A stretch of 60,318 nucleotides of DNA, taken from positions 1 to 60,318 of the forward strand of contig JACPFJ010000045.1 in assembly GCA_016182975.1 (NCBI GenBank). The letters run 5' to 3'. Position numbers and translations under genes: made by a program. This DNA is from Deltaproteobacteria bacterium (GTDB lineage Bacteria; Desulfobacterota; Desulfuromonadia; Geobacterales; Pseudopelobacteraceae). Below, piece by piece: positions 53,222-60,318 of the stretch; within the stretch, counting starts at the first letter, position 1; each line of letters opens with the position of its first letter. Under the pieces are notes generated by a model, which was not told where the DNA came from, made no database searches, and saw nothing but the letters and a program-made list of their open reading frames with translations.

Positions 53222-53998
53222 TCAATACAACTCCGGCCGGCGGTCACCGAAGCAGGGGATCTGGGCGCGCCAGTCGTCCATGGTTCCCATGTCCAGTTGC
53301 GCCATGATCTCGCCCTCTTCTCCCCCCGCCTCGGCCAGCACCTCCCCCTTGGCGTTGACGATAATGCTCATGCCGGGGAACTCCAGTTTTCCCACCATGC
53401 CGCAGGCGTTGGCCGACACCACGAAGAGCTGATTCTCCATGGCGCGGGCCCGCAGCAGGGTCCGCCAGTGTTCCTCCCGCGGCTTGGGCCACTGGACCGG
53501 CACGCAGATCACCCGGGCCCCTTCCAGGGCCAGGCGGCGGGAAAGCTCGGGAAAGCGCAGGTCGTAGCAGATGATCACCCCGATCGGGCCTAAGGTAGTC
53601 TCAGCCAGGAGCCTCTTGTCGCCGCCGGAAAAGGCGCGGTCCTCGCCCAGGAGCGAGAAGAGGTGGATCTTGCGGTAGGTGCCGGCCAGCCGGCCGTTGT
53701 CGGCCAGGAAGACGGTGTTGAAGACCTTGTCGCTTCCGTTGGGCTCGGGCATGCTCCCGCAGATGACCAGCCCGAGCTTCCCGGAGATCTCCAGCAACTC
53801 CTCGACGATACCCGCCGTACGCAGGGCCAGCTCGTTCAGGTTCCTGTAGGCGAAGCCGGTGGACCACATCTCGGGCAGCACGACCAGTTGCGCCCCATGG
53901 TCGGCGGCGCGCCTCAGTGCATCACGGACGTAGGCCAGGTTGGCGTCCACGTCTCCCAGCCGGACCGTGAACTGGATGGCGGCGGCGGTGATAGTCAT
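53222..53998 (-). CDS. Nitrilase-superfamily carbon-nitrogen hydrolase
   Basis: 258 residues. The catalytic triad is visible: Glu in VVLPEMWSTGF, Lys in GTYRKIHLFS, Cys in GVIICYDLRFPELSRRLALE-GA. The WSTGF and HLFS motifs are those of the omega-amidase-like (YafV/NIT2) branch, which deamidates 2-oxoglutaramate and similar acids; the substrate here is inferred. It starts four bases after the ftsK stop, so it is co-transcribed with ftsK. Confidence 0.85.
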   Translation of the reverse strand: MTITAAAIQFTVRLGDVDANLAYVRDALRRAADHGAQLVVLPEMWSTGFAYRNLNELALRTAGIVEELLEISGKLGLVICGSMPEPNGSDKVFNTVFLADNGRLAGTYRKIHLFSLLGEDRAFSGGDKRLLAETTLGPIGVIICYDLRFPELSRRLALEGARVICVPVQWPKPREEHWRTLLRARAMENQLFVVSANACGMVGKLEFPGMSIIVNAKGEVLAEAGGEEGEIMAQLDMGTMDDWRAQIPCFGDRRPELY

Positions 53999-54002
53999 GT
54001 CG

Positions 54003-56351
54003 TTACCTCGTCAACTGCGAATTCAGATAGGCGTTGATGATATCCGTGTAGATCTCGCGCGGCTTGCTGGTGCCGTCACTGGGGGCGACCATCCCCTCCC
54101 GCTCCATCATCTCGATGATGCGGGCGGCCCGGTTGTAGCCGATGCGCAGGCGGCGCTGCACCATGGAGATGCTCGCCTGGCGGGTATCGGCCACCAGCCG
54201 CAGGGCGTCCTCCCAGCGCTCGTCCTGCTCTTCCTCATCCCCGTCGCCACCCTTCTCGTCCGTGTCCTTCATCTCCAGGATCGACCGCTCGTAGACCGGC
54301 TTCCCCTGCTTCTTGAGGAAGTCCACCACGCGCTGCACCTCGGCGTCGGATACGAAGGCGCCGTGGATGCGCTGCAGCTTGGAGGTGCCGGGGGGCATGT
54401 AGAGCATGTCGCCCGCGCCGAGCAGGCTTTCCGCCCCGTTGCAATCGAGGATGGTGCGCGAATCCACCTTGGAAGAGACCTGGAAGGAGATGCGCGACGG
54501 CAGGTTGGCCTTGATCAGACCGGTGATGACATCAACCGAGGGGCGCTGGGTGGCCAGGATCAGGTGGATGCCCGAGGCGCGGGCCTTCTGGGCGAGGCGG
54601 GCGATATGCTCCTCCACCTCGCGGCCGGCGACCATCATCAGGTCGGCCAACTCGTCCACGATGACGACGATGTAGGGGAGGTGGCTGTGCTCCAACTCCT
54701 CGGCGTCGTCCATCACGAAGGGGAGCGGATCGATAACGGCAGCCCCCTCCTCGACGACCTCCTCCAGCTCCTCGATGATCTCGGCCTCGGGGACGGCGTT
54801 CAGTTCCTCCTGCTCCAGGGCCTCGCCGGCCAGCTTGCGGTTGTAGGACTCGATGTTGCGGACACCCTTGTCGGCCATGAGCTTGTAGCGGCGCTCCATC
54901 TCGTTGACCGCCCACTTCAGGGCCAGCGATGCCTTTTTCGGCTCGGTCACCACCGGCAGCAGCAGGTGGGGGATACCCTCATACATGGAGAATTCCAGCA
55001 TCTTGGGATCGACCATGATCATGCGCACGTCCTGGGGGGTGGCGGTGTAGAGGAGCGACAGGATCATGGTGTTGATGGAGACGGACTTGCCGGAGCCGGT
55101 GGAGCCGGCCACCAGCAGGTGCGGCGCCCTGGCCAGGTCGGTGACCACCGGGATGCCGGCGATGTCCTTGCCCAGGGCCATGGGGAGCTTCATCCGGTTG
55201 TTATGGAACTCCTCGCAGTTGAAGATCTCGCGCAGAAAGACCATGTCGCGGTCGCGGTTGGGGACCTCGATTCCCACCACCCCCTTGCCGGGGATGGGGG
55301 CCACGATGCGGATCGACATGGCCTGAAGCGCCATGGTCAGGTCGTCGGACAGGCCGGCGATGCGGCTGATCTTGATCCCCGGCGCGGGCGAGAACTCGTA
55401 CATGGTGATGACCGGGCCGGGGCAGATCTCCACCACCTCGCCGTCGATGCCGTAGTCCCTGAGCTTTTTCTCCAGGAGCCGCGCGTTCATGGTCAGGGAG
55501 TCGCGATCCAGGGTGCGCTCGGCTGCGGGGGGCTGGTCCAGCAGGTTGAAGGGGGGGGTGCGGAAGTCCCCCTCGGCCTTGATGAACTCGAAGGCCTCCT
55601 GGATAGGGGCGGTCTTGCCGGCCTCCCTTTTCTTCTCCTTTTCCTTCTTGAAGGCGTTGGGGCGGGCCGGCGGCGGCGCGGCCGGCTTGATGAGCGGCCC
55701 GGCGGCCGGGACCGGGGCGGGCATCCCCTCCTGTCTGGCCTTCTCTCGCTGACGCTCCTCCTGCTGGTGGGCGCGGCGCTCCCGCCAGGCGCCCCATTTC
55801 TGCCCGAGGGTCTCCAGCCACCACCCGGCAAAGAGCACGAATGAGAAGCGCGAAAGGATCATGACCGATGCGGCCAGGAGCGGCAGGAGCAGGAGCAGCG
55901 CCCCGGTCGGCCCGACCGTCCCCTTCAGGAAGCGGACGGTGAGCACCCCGATGGCGCCACCGGTGGCCACCTGCTGGCCGAGGAAATCGGTCTTGTCGCG
56001 GAAGAAGGCGAACAGCGCGGAGAGTGAGAAGACCAGCCCGCCGAAGGCCAGGAGCTTGTAGGAGCGCAGGCGGATCTCCTTGAAGCGGAACAGGGTGTAG
56101 GCCATGTGCAGGAGCGCCAGCGGGATCAGGTACGAGGCCAGCCCGAAGCAGATGAAAAACAGGTCGGCCACCTGCGCCCCCAGGCGTCCGCCCAGGTTGT
56201 GGATGCCCCCCTCGTTGGAGTAGCTGTTCCAGGAGACGTCCGCGGCGTTGAAGGTCAGGAACGCCATCAGGATGAACGCGCCGACCGTTGTCAGCGCCAT
56301 TCCCTGCAGCTCTTTGATCAGCTTTTCCTTTTTTTGTTCTTCCATGCTCAT
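54003..56351 (-). CDS. ftsK: DNA translocase FtsK/SpoIIIE
   Basis: 782 residues. Four N-terminal membrane helices (about 20-165), a short Pro/Glu-rich linker at about 180-270, then the motor: LLVAGSTGSGKSVSINTMIL (Walker A), YIVVIVDELADLMMVAGREV (Walker B), ILATQRPSVDVITGLIKANL-PSRI. The C-terminal gamma domain has TRQASISMVQRRLRIGYNRA-ARIIEMMEREGMV, which reads KOPS sites. It moves chromosome ends at the division septum. Shorter linker than in E. coli, as usual outside Enterobacteria. Divergent from smc, 276 bases apart. Confidence 0.92.
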   Translation of the reverse strand: MSMEEQKKEKLIKELQGMALTTVGAFILMAFLTFNAADVSWNSYSNEGGIHNLGGRLGAQVADLFFICFGLASYLIPLALLHMAYTLFRFKEIRLRSYKLLAFGGLVFSLSALFAFFRDKTDFLGQQVATGGAIGVLTVRFLKGTVGPTGALLLLLPLLAASVMILSRFSFVLFAGWWLETLGQKWGAWRERRAHQQEERQREKARQEGMPAPVPAAGPLIKPAAPPPARPNAFKKEKEKKREAGKTAPIQEAFEFIKAEGDFRTPPFNLLDQPPAAERTLDRDSLTMNARLLEKKLRDYGIDGEVVEICPGPVITMYEFSPAPGIKISRIAGLSDDLTMALQAMSIRIVAPIPGKGVVGIEVPNRDRDMVFLREIFNCEEFHNNRMKLPMALGKDIAGIPVVTDLARAPHLLVAGSTGSGKSVSINTMILSLLYTATPQDVRMIMVDPKMLEFSMYEGIPHLLLPVVTEPKKASLALKWAVNEMERRYKLMADKGVRNIESYNRKLAGEALEQEELNAVPEAEIIEELEEVVEEGAAVIDPLPFVMDDAEELEHSHLPYIVVIVDELADLMMVAGREVEEHIARLAQKARASGIHLILATQRPSVDVITGLIKANLPSRISFQVSSKVDSRTILDCNGAESLLGAGDMLYMPPGTSKLQRIHGAFVSDAEVQRVVDFLKKQGKPVYERSILEMKDTDEKGGDGDEEEQDERWEDALRLVADTRQASISMVQRRLRIGYNRAARIIEMMEREGMVAPSDGTSKPREIYTDIINAYLNSQLTR

Positions 56352-56588
56352 TAATTCGGGATTCCTTGGAGGGGGCGGATAAGCTTGGCTATATTACCCG
56401 CAATTCGAGGGGGGAGGCAAAGGAAAAAAATGTGATTTTCCATGCGGCCGCTTTACGAGCCTGTTGATAACCCAAAGGACGGCATGTGCAAATTCGGCTG
56501 CCGGCTCTCTCCGAGAAGCGCCTCGTCCGGGATAGCCGGGCTTCCGCCACTTCGTCAGGTGGCGCCGCTGACACCCCTAACATCCTGC

Positions 56589-56617
56589 TGGACATCACTT
56601 CACCCGCTCTGTTAAAG
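56589..56617 (+). promoter_or_regulatory. Putative promoter of smc giving a near-leaderless transcript
   Basis: TGGACA (56589-56594), 17 bases, TTAAAG (56612-56617). The expected start is within a few bases of the ATG at 56628, and no ribosome site precedes that ATG. Moderate match only. The remaining 56352-56588 shows nothing else I can name. Confidence 0.3.
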
Positions 56618-56627
56618 TACCGGATTC

Positions 56628-60158
<3,531 letters not shown>

Positions 60159-60184
60159 TGAAGGCCAGCCGCTAGCTGCTAGCT

Positions 60185-60302
60185 GTTGAGTGCCACTACA
60201 TCGTGGACGGAAATATGTGCCAGTACATCGTAGACAAAGTTCTCTGACAATCGAATAACCACCACGTCATTCTGTGAACACCAAATTCAGTCGGAGGTGT
60301 TC
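60185..60302 (+). mobile_element. Possible left end of an insertion sequence
   Basis: Two direct copies of a 19-base unit, GTGCCACTACATCGTGGAC (starting about 60190) and GTGCCAGTACATCGTAGAC (about 60219), lie just before a new start codon. GAACACC...GGTGTTC forms a further dyad around 60276-60302. Repeated subterminal units of this size are typical of IS21-like ends. The rest is outside the window. Confidence 0.35.
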
Positions 60303-60318
60303 ATGGAAGATGAAATCA
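60303..60318 (+). CDS. Start of a further gene, possibly a transposase
   Basis: ATGGAAGATGAAATCA (MEDEI...) with CGGAGGTGTTC directly upstream; only five codons are visible. The repeats just before it suggest an IstA-like transposase; the identity is a guess. Confidence 0.3.

Noticed and set aside
53035-53307. Plus-strand frame in the 186-base element
   Set aside because: Low-complexity Ser/Arg composition, no ribosome site, and it runs into the nitrilase gene on the other strand.

Overview
The window looks like the chromosome of a strictly anaerobic, GC-rich Desulfuromonadota, most likely Geobacteraceae. The reasons are the ETF/membrane FeS oxidoreductase pair, a ferredoxin-linked 2-oxoacid oxidoreductase, hybrid cluster protein, a diheme c-type cytochrome lipoprotein, a full Tol-Pal and RND envelope set, and short dispersed repeats of the kind common in that family. 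This is inference from gene content; no rRNA or marker search was possible.

Left part (1-25.9 kb): lipid and acyl-CoA catabolism. On the minus strand lie etfB (partial), a membrane ETF:quinone-type FeS oxidoreductase, and korABC with a GltD-like FAD/ferredoxin protein. A MerR-type regulator (7020-7418, plus) is followed by a crotonase broken by an amber codon, a thioesterase, a chalcone-isomerase-like protein, a ferredoxin-like protein, an old-yellow-enzyme/2,4-dienoyl-CoA reductase, a metallo-hydrolase, and acyl-CoA dehydrogenase, thiolase, FadN-type fusion and acyl-CoA synthetase. Divergently come a FadL porin, a lipase-like lipoprotein and an SCP2 protein. Together they would hydrolyse lipid esters outside the cytoplasm, import and activate fatty acids, run beta-oxidation and pass electrons through ETF to the membrane. 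Near-identical 16-bp palindromes overlap the promoters of the FeS oxidoreductase, the synthetase operon and fadL, with a weaker one at the merR start. This points to one LiuR-like regulon.

Middle part (25.9-41.2 kb): dtd, a decayed island (BRO-like pseudogene and helicase remnants between ~155-bp direct repeats), a DUF362 ferredoxin protein, a cNMP-GGDEF diguanylate cyclase divergent from hcp with an FNR-type box, and an FAH-family hydrolase. Next is a tiny Cys-rich zinc-ribbon gene with an in-frame UGA followed at once by an 8-bp hairpin with a GGU loop, a strong candidate for a new selenoprotein. Then come cardiolipin synthase, a glycosyltransferase, TatD, a diheme lipoprotein, a small lipoprotein, and adjacent ATP- and GTP-dependent PEP carboxykinases.

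Right part (41.2-60.3 kb): a TolC/MFP/RND efflux operon followed by three small redox/metal-type genes, the tol-pal region (tolQRA, a MITE-like repeat, tolB, pal), a nitrilase-family amidase, ftsK, and smc. The last 140 bases look like the start of an insertion sequence.
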